Positions 30,331 through 41,209 of a stretch of DNA of 64,000 nt are shown here, one piece after another. Under the pieces are notes generated by a model. The model ran no database searches, had not been told where the DNA came from, and saw nothing but the letters and a program-made list of their open reading frames with translations. The translations under genes and the position numbers were made by a program. The stretch is from Sciurus carolinensis (Eukaryota > Chordata > Mammalia > Rodentia > Sciuridae): assembly GCF_902686445.1 (NCBI RefSeq), contig NC_062214.1, forward strand, positions 58,687,177-58,751,176, given 5' to 3'. How positions within the stretch are numbered: position 1 is the stretch's first letter; each line of letters begins with the position of its first letter.

Positions 30331-31180
30331 GTCCAGTAGCACCTTCCCATCATCTGCCCGGAGCGGGGTGCATGCACTGCTAATTCTCACAAAGACAGCC
30401 TGCCAGCCCCGAACAGTATAAAGATTAGAAATATTTCCAAAGTGCTAAGCAAAACTAATAGAATGTGGTAACTGGTTAGCTAACAGCAAAGAGTCTGAAC
30501 TGCAGAAAATGCTCTGCCTCAGTGATTCAAGAGGCAATTCCTTGGCTGCTCACAGAACTGCACATCCTGAAGGAAGGGACCAGGAAGTTCAATCAGGATC
30601 CCTGCTCAGCTCTGCCCGGCTCTGGACTGGTTCCTTCATCTGGCAGGAAGCAAGGGGGCAGCAGTACTTCTAGACTTATTCTAGACTTGCACTCCAAGTT
30701 CCCTAGGACAAGAAAGGGTGTCTTTCAAAGGGTCTCAAGAGAACCAGCAACTTCCTTCACAGAAACTCCAACAAGATCTCATTGTTGGCTCAATTGCGCC
30801 CCACCACATCCTTCTCTGGAAGAAAACAGGGCTAGGATAGGACAAGCACTGAGGAGCTTATATTATTTTGTTTTGTTTTGTTTTCTTTTGTTTTATTAGA
30901 AAAATAAGACGATTTGATGGATGAAAGAGGAATGAACAGGTGGATTGTTATGCAGTGAAAAAAACTAGGCTAAAATGTGGAAATATCCAGGTGAAGAATA
31001 GACCAGTGTTCGCTGTAAAATTCTTTAAACTTTTTTAATATCTTTAAGATTTTTCATTATAAAATTTCAAGAAGGAAGAGGGAAGCCTACTTGGATTTCG
31101 AATTTGAAAATAACGCTCCTCACCCTCTCTAAGTTCCACATACCCTCCTTTCCTGTCACTTTGCAGTCCTACCGAGTGAT
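30330..31180. other. Unassigned sequence with a T/G-rich run
   Basis: A TTTTG-type run lies at about 30868-30900. Otherwise nothing is recognised. Confidence 0.4.
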
Positions 31181-31189
31181 TCGGTCCTC

Positions 31190-31510
31190 ATAGAGGCACT
31201 TAAACCATCTAGACTGACGTGGGTCGGGTGTGCAGTGACCGGACAAAACGCGGATTGGAAGAAGCTTTCTCAGGTGACTGGAGAACACGCGGAGTCTCGC
31301 CGCCAGAGGGCGCGCCCGCAGCATCCAGAGCGCAAGGAACCGGGAGCGCGCCTGGACCCGGGTGTGGCACCTGGATCCCGCGGCCTCTGCAATTACCTGC
31401 GGAAAACTCATACAGGACTGAGTCGGCGCCTACTGTCAGGTCCCGCAGAGATTCTGAAGAAGAGGAGGGAGATAGGGAGGAAGAGCAGGGTGTCCTGTAA
31501 GTGTCAGGCA
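31190..31510 (+). promoter_or_regulatory. CpG-rich block, possible promoter and first exon
   Basis: CpG dinucleotides are far denser here than in the surrounding 10 kb and are not part of a recognised repeat. The block contains CGCGCCCG, GGATCCCGCGGCC and GTCGGCGCC. A strong splice-donor-like GTAAGT lies at 31497-31502 at the right edge. No TATA box is seen. Frames of about 100 codons on both strands show no domain. It may be an unannotated promoter, an enhancer or an insulator. Confidence 0.45.
31300..31313 (+). promoter_or_regulatory. Candidate CTCF motif in the CpG-rich block
   Basis: CCGCCAGAGGGCGC agrees with 13 of 14 positions of CCASYAGRKGGCRS. Confidence 0.55.
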
Positions 31511-32860
31511 ATGCTAAATGCTTCTACATCACTTATTTCATATTTTAGTTACCAATCAGTCTGAAAACAGAACAGTAGTTGAAGTGCAAAGGATACAAAT
31601 TTCACTCCTAGCAGAGGCTGCCCAATGAGGGGTTCCCTGACTCTCGGAGATCGCTGAAGTTTTTCATCTCGGTTACATTCTTCCCTACTTCTTGCCCCAT
31701 GAACAAAGGAAATCAAAGTGTCCCAGACTGAGGTGGCAGCTAGTGGTGCTTCTTGTGACCTCAGCCAGCATCCCCAAGGAGCCCGCCCACCCCTCCAATT
31801 TCTTCAAGTGAGGCTGGAGAAATATGCTAACCTTGAATCCTGTCTCAACCCAAACCATCCATGACTCCCACCTACCCAAGTACTTTCTAACATGGTCTGG
31901 GTCCCCAGACACCAGAGAGTCAGGCATAAATAATTAGTCACTCTGTATTTTAAATCATAATCATTCCCTCAAATTCCCCTTTTTGTGTTGCTACAGATTA
32001 AAAGTCTCAGAGATTGCCCCTAGAGCCATCTTTGCAAGTAGAGGCATGAACCTCACGCCCCCATCTCTCCACCCAAAGACAAGCTGGAGCCTCTGGAGCC
32101 AGCCACTCAACAGAAGCCCTTTCACCAATAGCTCCTCACAGCTCTTTAAATATTAACTGCTTATCTTCCCCTAGTAGGGAAGCAGGAGCATGCCCAAAAA
32201 GTCATTTCCTGACTTCAGATCTGCCATTTTGGGAGGAGGAGGGATCAGAATTTTGTGGGAATTTGGTTGGAGAGGACGTTGTGTCCCAGATTTAGATTCC
32301 CGTTTCTTTGGTTGTTTTAAATATTTTTATTCACTAGTCATAACAGGGTAGCCCTAAGAAATAAAATAAGCATGACGACAATTAAATTTGTCCAGGAACC
32401 CATCCTGAGATGAACTCACATAACATTTTGGTGTACAGTTCATTGAAATGTTGATTTCTGTGCATCTATTGATACACGTCATTTTTCCTTCAACAGTAGG
32501 CTGACCCCACTATTTGTAACTTACTTGTATCATTCAATGGTAATCACAAGGACCTTTCAACAGTTAAGGATAGTTTTCAAGAAAAGGCAAAATCATGATT
32601 CTCCTAATGATATAAAGTAAACATATGTTTAAAAATTTATTTAACTCATTATTAATGAGAGAACCATTAGGAGGTTACAACTAGTTCAAAGGAGCAATCG
32701 TAAAAGCACAGACATTTATAGATCTGAAACACTGAAATGAATTTGCAAATGGAGAAAGGAGTCAAATGCACCTCCACTGGACAGAATTTATTTGTATGTT
32801 TGTTAAGAATTATTTACATTGTTGTCAGTTCTTTGCAACTGATGGAATTATAAAATAACT
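31511..32860. other. Unassigned, largely single-copy sequence
   Basis: No gene or repeat is recognised. The right part is A/T-rich. Confidence 0.4.
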
Positions 32861-32864
32861 CAAA

Positions 32865-33020
32865 GTGGCATGGGGGGTGCTGGAGAGTGATATTGGCCAA
32901 ATTATCTTGTTATACTGTTTGCATGTATGCTATGTAACAAATCCCATCACTATATGCAACTATAATGTACTATATGCAACTATAATGATAAAAAAATGTG
33001 GGTAAAAAAAAGAATTTAAA
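32865..33020 (+). mobile_element. Rodent L1-type 3' end fragment
   Basis: GGAGAGTGATATTGGCCAAATTATCTTG and CATGTATGCTATGTAACAAATCCCATCACTATATGCAACTATAATG followed by an A-rich end. It contains a local duplication of CTATATGCAACTATAATG at about 32951-32987. Confidence 0.5.
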
Positions 33021-33255
33021 AAAACCAGCTCAAAGGCATAAAAAACAAACAGCCCCCATAGAATCTGCATCAGCTACCTAGTTGGGTGTGCTCTGTACCA
33101 TGCCTAGCTCCCAACTAAAGCACAATGTTTTCCCTTCACTATGTAAGCAAATATACGCCTGGGCTCTTTTTAATGGGCATATATTTTTATTATGCAGACA
33201 TTCTATGATTTATTTACCAAATTGTTGTCAAACTCATCATTGTTTCTATTTTTCA

Positions 33256-33384
33256 CTGGGAATTGGGCAAAGTGGTACACATCTGTCATCCCAACTACTC
33301 AGGAGCCTGAGCAGAAGAATGACTTGAGCCCACAAGTTCAAGACCAGCCTGGGCAACATAGAGATACCCCATCTCAAAAAAAAC
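33256..33384 (+). mobile_element. 7SL-derived SINE monomer (B1/FLAM-like)
   Basis: GTCATCCCAACTACTCAGGAGCCTGAGCAGAAGAATGACTTGAGCC and CAAGACCAGCCTGGGCAACATAGAGATACCCCATCTCAAAAA show the 7SL Alu-domain order without an ID half. Confidence 0.85.
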
Positions 33385-34160
33385 CTAATCAGATTTTTAA
33401 TTGGTATAAACAAATGCAAGGATAGTTCCTTTCTCTATATACTTTTGAATATAAACTGATTCCTTCAGTTCCTAGAAATGCAAGTCCTGAGTTGAAGCAT
33501 ATAGAGATGTTTAACATAACCAATATAGCTGGACAAATGAATGGCCTTCATAAGCTTCTTTCTAACCCACTTTGAATTTTGCCTGAAATCCAAGTGCTCT
33601 CAAGTCTGATAAAAGACTCAGAGGTTTTATGCCTCTTGGCAAGAAACTATTTCTTGCACTGAAATTTCATTTCATCTTTGTAAAATTATTCGCTAATGAA
33701 AGTGGAGACTGCCAAGTGTGATCAGTGGAGAATTCAAACACATGCCCATATAATTCAACTTAGGGCAGTTGTTTCTGTGATTCCCTCTTTCAGAGTCCGC
33801 CCATAATATTGCACTCCCCACTCCATCTCACCTGTACAGCTCTCATTCTCACCTGTTCATTTCTAAGGAAAAAGTTCCTCTGGGCATCTGTCTTCCTAGG
33901 ATCTAAACTACTCCATCCCTAATTGTCCCCAGTTAGGAGTTATTTCCCAGCACTTCTGAGAAAATTTAGCTGGAGTGTTTTATTCAAAATCAAACAGTTA
34001 TACCCATTAGACAGGGGTGTTGGGAGAATTTGACAATGTGGAACTTTATATGAGCCCTCTTCTCCCAGAGAACAGAGACAGTGAAGAAATTTTCCCCAAC
34101 CTTTTGTATTCCAAAATCTTCCCACTCTCTTCCATTCTGGGAACTGGCAAAAAGCCTTCC
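33385..34160. other. Unassigned sequence
   Basis: Nothing recognised. Confidence 0.4.
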
Positions 34161-34167
34161 TTCCCAA

Positions 34168-34260
34168 CATGTTGATTTCATTTCCTTTGGGAATACAGCC
34201 AATAGTGGGATTGCTGGATCATGTGGTAGCTCGATATTTTTAGTTTTTGAGGAACTGTAC
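34168..34260 (-). mobile_element. L1 5' segment, inverted (twin priming)
   Basis: The plus strand reads antisense ORF2: ATTTCATTTCCTTTGGGAATACAGCCAATAGTGGGATTGCTGGATCATGTGGTAGC. The part that should follow it in the L1 begins immediately to the right, in sense orientation. Confidence 0.75.
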
Positions 34261-34546
34261 AATAGCCAGTGTATGGAATTAACTTAAATGGCCATCAACA
34301 TACAACTGGATACAGAAAATAAGGTACTTACACATGATGGAATATTATACAGCCATAAAAAGCACAAAATCCTGTCATTTGCAACGTGGGTGGACCTGGA
34401 GGCCATTATGTGAAGTAAAATCAATCAGGTGCAAAAAACAAACACTGCATGATCTCACTCATAAGTGGAAACTTTAAAATTGAATCCCGTGGAAGTGGAT
34501 TGTAGAGTGGTGGTTACCAGAGATGGGAGGAAAGAACAGAGGTCAG
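34261..34546 (+). mobile_element. L1 3' segment, sense
   Basis: CAATAGCCAGTGTATGGAATTAACTTAAATGGCCATCAAC, ATGGAATATTATACAGCCATAAAAAG and CATGATCTCACTCATAAGTGG are late ORF2 to 3' UTR of an old L1. A MaLR LTR interrupts it at 34547, and it resumes at 34981. Confidence 0.8.
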
Positions 34547-34980
34547 TGTTTTGGTCAGCTTTTTTGCTGCTGTGACTAAAAGAACAGAACAAGAATAACT
34601 GTAGAGGAGGAAAAGTTATTTGGGGGCAAATGGTTTCAGAGGTGGTGGTCTATAGAAGGCTGACTCCATTCCTCGGACTGGAGGTAAAGAGAACATCATG
34701 GTGGAAGAGTGTGGCAGAGGGAAGGGGCTCACATGATGATCAGCAAGCAGAGAGAGTCTCCACTTGGCCAGATACAAATATATTCCCCCAAGCCACACCC
34801 CAATTCGTACCTCCTCCAGCCACACCCTACCACTTCAGTTACCACTCAGTTAATCCCGATCAGGGGATTAATTCAGTAATTGGGTTAAGACTCTCATAAC
34901 ACAATCATTTCTCCTCTGAACCTTCTTGCATTGTCTCACACGAGAGCTTTTGAGGGACACCTCACATCCAAACCGTAACA
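34547..34980 (-). mobile_element. Rodent MaLR solo LTR (inverted), in the L1
   Basis: The plus strand starts TGTTTTGGTCAGC and ends AAACCGTAACA. Flanks are GTCAG at 34542-34546 and TTCAG at 34981-34985, a duplication with one mismatch. Same family as the copy at 29698. Confidence 0.85.
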
Positions 34981-35235
34981 TTCAGTCAATAGGTACAGTT
35001 AGGAGGAATTAGTTCTGGAATTCCGTGACACATCAGGGTGAATACAGTTAAAAATAAAAATAGGTGCCTTAAGTTAGCAGAGAGAAATTTGTACTCACCA
35101 AAAAGAAATGATAAAAGTTTAAAGTGATGAATATGCTCATTATCTGAGTCGATAACTATCTAACATGTACATGAATCAATGCATCACATTGTACCTCATA
35201 AATATGTACAAATACTGTCAATCAAAAAATGTTTT
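34981..35235 (+). mobile_element. L1 3' segment, continued
   Basis: TAGGTACAGTTAGGAGGAATTAG and the stretch ending ATCACATTGTACCTCATAAATATGTACAAATAC are typical of L1 3' UTRs after the interruption. Confidence 0.65.
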
Positions 35236-36870
35236 AAAGCCTTTCCCTTTTGCCTTAGATAAGACTCACTGACCACTCTTTCATGACTCCCATAAGATTC
35301 ACAGACCACCCCCTAATTTAACTGTGAAACGTCAGACCCAGACCCTTATATCTCCCACTCCATCTCTCAAAAGTGATTAGCTAAACTGTTTGTCCTTTTG
35401 AACTAGTTAGACCCAGAAATAAACATTTCTTACTCAGCTGACTGAGACACTTCCAAGTAAAAGTCAATTCCAACTGTAAAAGTCACCCTGTCCACAATTT
35501 GCCTGCTCTCCCCTGTCAAAGCCTGAGGCTCTACCTGCCTGTCAAGGTGCTCTAAGCTGCCAGTCTCGAGTATTCTCCTGACACCCAAAAGAATCGCTTT
35601 CCCATTTGTTCACTGGGGACTTATGGTGCAGCAGGTGGCCTTGGGCAAACTTCTCTTGCCTTCAACACCACCTTCCAGAAGCACAGCAAGTGGCATGCAG
35701 AGGGACACTCGCGCTTCCTAGCAACTCTGCAGTAAAAGCTGAGGTGCCCGGGAGCACCCTGTTCCGGGCCAGCATCCACCCTCTGCCACTTCCTTTCTTT
35801 CAGAGGTGCTTCCTGCTCCACGAGTTTCTGTCCACTTCCTTCCGCTTCCAGGGACCACTGAAACGGGTAGGCTCCATCTGTTCCACAGGGCCACACTGAT
35901 TCTCAAGGACAGGACAGGGACTGCAGGGGAGGGAATGTTCCTGACGAGCACCAGTGGGCTGCCTTTGGTAAAGAATGCACTTGATGGAGGAGGGCCAGGC
36001 CTGGCCACATTCTCACACCCGAGGCTGCCTGGTGCCCACCTGGAACCTAGCTCTCAGGAGCTCCAATTCTGGAGACAGGTGGAAGAACAGGAAGGACTAT
36101 AGCAGGGAAGACACAGGAAGAACATAGGCCACCTGAGCAGACGGGACACTTGGCTCATGCAGTCATTCAATGGACTTTCATTGAATGAACACAAAGGTCT
36201 CCAGATATTTATGGAGTACATGGGGTGGGGGGAGTGAATGAATGAGAGAAGATAGAAGCCCTGCACTCTCAGAACTCCCAGACAGGGTGATGACTCAAGT
36301 GCATAAACACCTATAACCCAGGATCATATATAAGAGGAACTAAAAAAGTTCTATGGAAATGAAGAAAAGAGAAAAATCACTTCTGGCAAGGCTACAGGGC
36401 CACTCTAGCCCTGGGGAGTCTTCCTGCGGATTCGGAGGAGTCCACCCTGAGAGACCCAGTGCCCCAGGCCCGGGGCAAACAAAGAGCAAGCTGGATTTTA
36501 ACACCACCCCCACCTCACTGAAGGTCCATCTCCCTTCAGTTGGTGTCCCAGGGCAGGACACAGCCTGCTTCTCTGCAGGTCGCAGGAGGAGGTGGCCTTT
36601 GAGTCTTCTAGAAGGACAGAGAGGATTTTAATAGGTAAAGACAAGGAGAGGGACAGTTGAGAGGAGACGGTAGGAGGTCCCAGCAGAAGAAAGGGTGGGA
36701 AGAAACATCATCCAGGGAGATCATCATGAAGATCTTCTACTGGGAATTCTGCAGGAGTTGTCTGTCCCCTGAAAGGTCACAGCAGGGTCACCTGTGGAGT
36801 GAGCCCCTTCCAGGTCACACACCCAGGCCAACCAAGCAGGTCAGCCAATGACTCAGTCAGACCTGGGAAC
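35236..36870. other. Unassigned sequence
   Basis: No gene is recognised. The part from 35240 to 35600 contains an AATAAA at about 35418 and could be an LTR I cannot name. Frames of 90-100 codons on both strands at 35600-36100 have no domain. Confidence 0.35.
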
Positions 36871-36874
36871 AGTT

Positions 36875-37215
36875 ACCAGCCAAATTGTGTCCCCTAAAAA
36901 TTCACAACTTGAAGCCTTAACCCCCCAGTACTTCAAAATGTGACTGACTATACTTGGAGATGAGATCTTTTAAGAGGTAATAAGTTTAAGTGAGGTCACC
37001 AGGATGGGCTCTAATCCAGTAGGACTGGTGTCTCTATTAGAAGAGGAAGAGACACCAGGGAGGACCCAACGAGGAGGCAGCCAGGAGAGAGGCCTCAGGA
37101 GACACCAACCCTGCCAACACCTTGATCTTGAACTTCCAGCCTCCAGACTGTGAGAAGTGAGTTTCTACTCAAGTTCCTTGTGGTGCTTTATTGTGGCAAC
37201 TACAGCAGACTATTG
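36875..37215 (+). mobile_element. MLT1 LTR
   Basis: AATTGTGTCCCCTAAAAATTCACAACTTGAAGCC, AGGACTGGTGTCTCTATTAGAAGAGGAAGAGACACCAGG, CACCTTGATCTTGAACTTCCAGCCTCCAGACTGTGAG and GTGGCAACTACAGCAGACT follow MLT1 from end to end. Confidence 0.9.
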
Positions 37216-37456
37216 CAAGAGTCACCGTCAGACTCTGAACTCACTCACCCTCTCTGACTCACTCAGCCTCTGTTTCCTGATCTGATTATAAAAGAAACAC
37301 ATTCCACCCAGACTAGCAACGAAGTTGAAATGAAATCTTATGTATAAAACCAGCATCTCGTAAGTACTGGGGGTCTGACCAAAGAGTGTCGTTTCTAAAT
37401 GAGGTGTAGCCCCCTGGGGTGAGGAGGGGGGATGTACACTGAAGGAACAAATCAAT
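37216..37456. other. Unassigned sequence
   Basis: Nothing recognised. Confidence 0.4.
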
Positions 37457-37466
37457 AAGAACTTGG

Positions 37467-37656
37467 GGATTTTTTGCTTTTGTTTTTGTGATACTGAACT
37501 CAGGGGTGCTCTACCACTGAGCTACATCCCTAGTCCCCTGTATTTTTTATTTTAAGACAGGGTCTCTCTAAGCTGCTGCAGCTTCCCTCGAACTTGTGAT
37601 CCTCCTGCCTCAGCCTCTGGAGTGGCTGGGGATTACAAGTGTGTACCTCTGTGCCC
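37467..37656 (-). mobile_element. B1-dID-type composite SINE (inverted)
   Basis: The plus strand shows an inverted ID half (TGATACTGAACTCAGGGGTGCTCTACCACTGAGCTACATCCC) followed by an inverted 7SL half (GATCCTCCTGCCTCAGCCTC). AAGAACTTGG at 37457-37466 and 37657-37666 is an exact 10-bp target duplication. Confidence 0.92.
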
Positions 37657-37926
37657 AAGAACTTGGTTTGGTATATGTTCTTGCATCTTTCTTTCACATT
37701 TCTGTTTTTATATTATTTTTAATAAACATAATAATAAACATAAATGTCTGTGTAAAACTTATTTTAAAAGTCATCCTTTTACATTTCTCCATTGCACGTG
37801 GTTTTAATGCACATCATATATAAATGCAGTGCTAGATGTATATGTGAATAGATAGATTTGCATGTAGTAGATGTGCATGATTTTTAAGATTTACTGGTGA
37901 GAATACACAATCAAAAAACAATCTTT

Positions 37927-38020
37927 TTTTTGTGTGTGTGTGTGTGGTGCTGGGGATTGAACCCAGGGCCTTGTGCTTGCAAGGCAAGCACTCTACCGAC
38001 TGAGCTATCTCCCCAGCCCC
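37927..38020 (-). mobile_element. Young ID SINE
   Basis: A near-complete tRNA-Ala-derived ID element in reverse: A box (minus strand TAGCTCAGTCGGTAGAG) and B box (GGTTCAATCCC) are intact, so the internal Pol III promoter is preserved. AAAAAACAATCTTT at 37913-37926 and 38021-38034 is an exact 14-bp target duplication. Confidence 0.95.
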
Positions 38021-38034
38021 AAAAAACAATCTTT

Positions 38035-38740
38035 GAAGATCCATTAGACTATAATAATTGTCACCATTATTTTTTTGTATCCATTGCTATGCTGGACTCA
38101 GGTATGGAAGAGGGGTCAGTGAGGTGGGGAAAGAGGGAGGAATGTAATTGTGGTCTGGTGTCATTTGAAGATTGGATTTTAGAGAGAGGTGGCAGAGCAT
38201 CTGCACCCATGCTAACCCTCTGGACAAGTCTCAAGACCTTTACGATAGAGACTTAGGAATGTCATTATGAATGTGCTCACGAGATTTTGCCAGCAATTTC
38301 AGCCTCATTGGCCCGGACACTGGCATGCACCTTATTTTTTAGGTAGTCCCCTTCTGCGGTTATAATGGACTCTGTCTTGGGGTCACAACTGACAGAGAGG
38401 GGGATCTGAGTCTCCCTTTGAGATCTCCCAGGAGAGATTGAAGACATTTACATGATGAAGCAGGGTCTGTTCTTATTTGGGAAGGTAACTTGGAACCTGT
38501 AATTTGGGCACCAGGGTAAATATGACTTTATTTCACAGTCACAGAGAGATGAAGAGATGAGTCTAATGGCTGGAGGAAATCAGTGCTTGGACCCCACATA
38601 ATAAGTAGACGCTGAGTGACATGGGGAATTGTCTAGCTTCTGTTCACTCTGTGGAAGGTTCTCGTCCACAAAGTCAGGGCCTGAGAGGCAAAAGACAAAT
38701 CAGCCAACCTGAGAGCTCGCAATACTAGGTTGTGTTCAGG
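38035..38740. other. Unassigned sequence
   Basis: Nothing recognised. Confidence 0.4.
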
Positions 38741-38744
38741 AAAA

Positions 38745-38870
38745 AAAGAGCCCGATTTTGATTTCAGACAAACTGGGTACAACTCCCTAGCTGTGTGGCC
38801 TTGTGCAAGTCACTTGCCCTCCTCGAGTGTCAGTTGTTTCACCTATAAAACAGGAAAGTTCTCTTCTTAA
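38745..38870 (+). mobile_element. MIR SINE
   Basis: CAAACTGGGTACAACTCCCTAGCTGTGTGGCCTTGTGCAAGTCACTTGCCCTCC and TTGTTTCACCTATAAAACAGG give the MIR core in order. Confidence 0.75.
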
Positions 38871-39660
38871 GGCAAACAAGAAGGGAGGTGTGTTTACCAA
38901 GCGTCTCCCCGACTCCAGCTTCCGACACCCCACACCCTTCTCTGGGGAGTGACATTCAGAGCACGGGTCTACCAGCTCCAGGAAGGCTCAAGGGCAGAAC
39001 ATGGGTCAGCTGGGCAGTAACGTCAGTTCCTCCCACACCGTGTTCCTCCCTCATGCGGCAAGAGGGATGGGGCTGGGTGGTGGGAGGGGCTGCGCAGAGG
39101 CCCTTCTTCTGGCATGCTCTCCTGCAGTTGGTCAACAGCTTCCTCGTGCTTGTACAGACGAGGCAGCTGCTCTCATTTCAACTGGAAGGAGAAAGTTCTT
39201 CAGGCCCCGAGCAGCTCTGCAATGAAGCGTCTTTGTCATTAGCAACTCCCAGCCCTGTCCCATAGAGTGCCAGAGAGCTCATCTGCCCTGGCGTCAGCTC
39301 TGCCACATCCTCCTGGGAGTCCGCTGGCAGGCTAAGTAGACACATGTCTCCCAGCGTTTACTCCCCACAGGGAGAACACTGCCTCTCCCTCCTCTTCCTG
39401 CTCCACCTCCCACTCCCTCTAACTCCACGGGCACCGCCAGGGCTTAATTTTGCTGCCCTCGGCCAGGCAACATGCCCTGGGATTGGAAAGAGCTCTGAAC
39501 ATTGGAGGAGTCACCCCCTCTTCATAGCCTCTGCACAGAGGCCCAGAGTGTGGGAACAGGGGCTTTCCCTGGAGAACGTCACTCTTAAGAAAGGTCACTC
39601 ATCCCCAAACTGAGGGCTTCTTTTTGGAAAAGAACCAAAGGAAGAAGAGTCTCCATTCAA
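38871..39660. other. Unassigned GC-richer sequence
   Basis: No gene is recognised. A 125-codon frame at 38888-39265 is proline-, leucine- and serine-rich without a domain. Confidence 0.4.
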
Positions 39661-39661
39661 T

Positions 39662-39790
39662 TCTGCGTGGATTTATTGAACATTCACTCCATGCCAGGTT
39701 CTGCAAAGCACTAAGGACACAGTAGGCAAGGGACAATGCCAGCCCCTGAGGAGCTCAAGAGGGCTAATGACCACACTGAGACCATTTCCA
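39662..39790 (+). mobile_element. L2 LINE 3' fragment
   Basis: TTTATTGAACATTCACTCCATGCCAGGTTCTGCAAAGCACTAAGGACACAGTAGGCAAGGGACAATGCCAGCCCCTGAGGAGCTC follows the L2 3' part. Confidence 0.75.
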
Positions 39791-39939
39791 AATGTCTTGT
39801 AGCAACTCCATGTGTACAAAAGGCAAAGCCCTAGAGACTATGGGTAAGAGCCAGGGTTGTAACCGCACCTCACCCCAGAACCCCAGGGAGTCCTCAGAGC
39901 ACTGTGCAGGGTTCACTGTGAGCTCTGGGAAAGCAGTAA

Positions 39940-40075
39940 TAGCTGTGGCTTAATAAGCACTTACTATGGACCAGACACCCTTCCAAAATCATCAGCCCAC
40001 AACCATGAGGTAGCATCTGTGATGGGAAATGCAGAGAAGGAAGTCACTTCCCACACGGGCTGACTCAGAGCCCAC
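39940..40075 (+). mobile_element. MIR/L2-type fragment
   Basis: TTAATAAGCACTTACTATGGACCAGACACCCTTCCAAAATC matches the type of sequence that repeats 3' to L2 and MIR cores. Confidence 0.55.
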
Positions 40076-40204
40076 AGCTCATGCTCCCACTTGGCTGAGC
40101 CACTTCATTAGCATGAAGAGCAGTGCAAGAACAGCGGGCCCTTCATATCTGTGGCTTCTACATCCAAGGATTCAACCAACTGCACATCTAAAATACAGCA
40201 TTTG

Positions 40205-40345
40205 GCCACATGGAATGTGTATAAAAAATTAGGTAACATGATGTGTTACTCCACATAATGTACAACCACAAGAATGGGCAGTTATACTCCACATATGTAT
40301 GATATATCAAAATACATTCTACTGTCATGTATAACTACAGAACAA

Positions 40346-40392
<47 letters not shown>
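40205..40392 (+). mobile_element. Rodent L1 3' end fragment with a (TAGA)n tail
   Basis: ATGTACAACCACAAGAATGGG and ATATATCAAAATACATTCTACTGTCATGTATAACTACAGAACAAA match the 3' UTR seen at 57300-57425. The tail has turned into (TAGA)n with 11.5 units at 40347-40392. Confidence 0.7.
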
Positions 40393-40394
<2 letters not shown>

Positions 40395-40395
<1 letters not shown>

Positions 40396-41060
40396 AATAA
40401 CAAAATACAGTATTTGGGGAAAATTTTATTCATACCTAATATATGCACACTGGTTTTCTGGTCATATTCCCTAAACAAGATAGTATAACAACTATTTACA
40501 TAGCATATACATTGTATGAGGTATTGTAAATCATCTAAGGATGATTTAAAGTATACAAGAGGTTCTATGCAAATACTATGCAGAGAAGTACTTTATAAAA
40601 GGGACTTGAGCATCCATAGAGTTTGGTGCCCCCAGGGTCCTGGAGTCAATCCCCCATGGATACCACGGGATGTCTACAGCCGTTCTGACGATGGTGCTAA
40701 TGATGATGTAGTAACTCTGCATTTCTTATAGGAAGCATATGCAGGAAAGGCTTACCCCTGTAATTTTTTTTCTAACTTTCATTTTCATTTTACCAGTCCT
40801 ATAGCAAGTGCTTTCTGTTGCAAGTCACCTCTGATATGCTTTTGGAAGAAAATGAATTATTCATGATGAAGGAATGGTCCTTTCTTATGCAGAACCCCTT
40901 AATTTAACCACTTGAGGTGGATCTGAAGACACTGTCAAATGTCGTATGGCTAGACTTTGTGACTTCCATGGGGGCCGATCTTGAAGTTTATGTGATTAAA
41001 GGTGTCCTTCAACCACCACCAGGAAAGGTGGCGTGAGTTTACACTTGGCCCCGGATGTTC
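40395..41060. other. Unassigned sequence
   Basis: Nothing recognised. Confidence 0.4.
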
Positions 41061-41065
41061 TTTTT

Positions 41066-41203
41066 TTAAAATATTATTTTAGTTGTAGATGGATACAATA
41101 TCTTTGGTTATTCGTTTATTTTCATGTGGTGCTAAGGATCAAACCCAGTGTCTCATACCTGCAAGGTAATCAATGGCTCTACCACTGAGCTACAGACCCA
41201 GCC
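41066..41203 (-). mobile_element. ID-type SINE with an AGTTGT 3' module
   Basis: TTTTAGTTGTAGATGGATACAATATC, then TTCATGTGGTGCTAAGGATCAAACCC and the inverted ID core. Flanks GATGTTCTTT and GAATGTTCTTT suggest a diverged target duplication. Confidence 0.85.
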
Positions 41204-41209
41204 CCTGAA

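Noticed and set aside
37927..38020. tRNA-Ala gene on the minus strand
   Set aside because: A and B boxes are tRNA-like, but the sequence lacks a proper acceptor stem and has an A-rich tail and a target duplication, so it is an ID SINE. The same applies to 62440-62528 and other copies.
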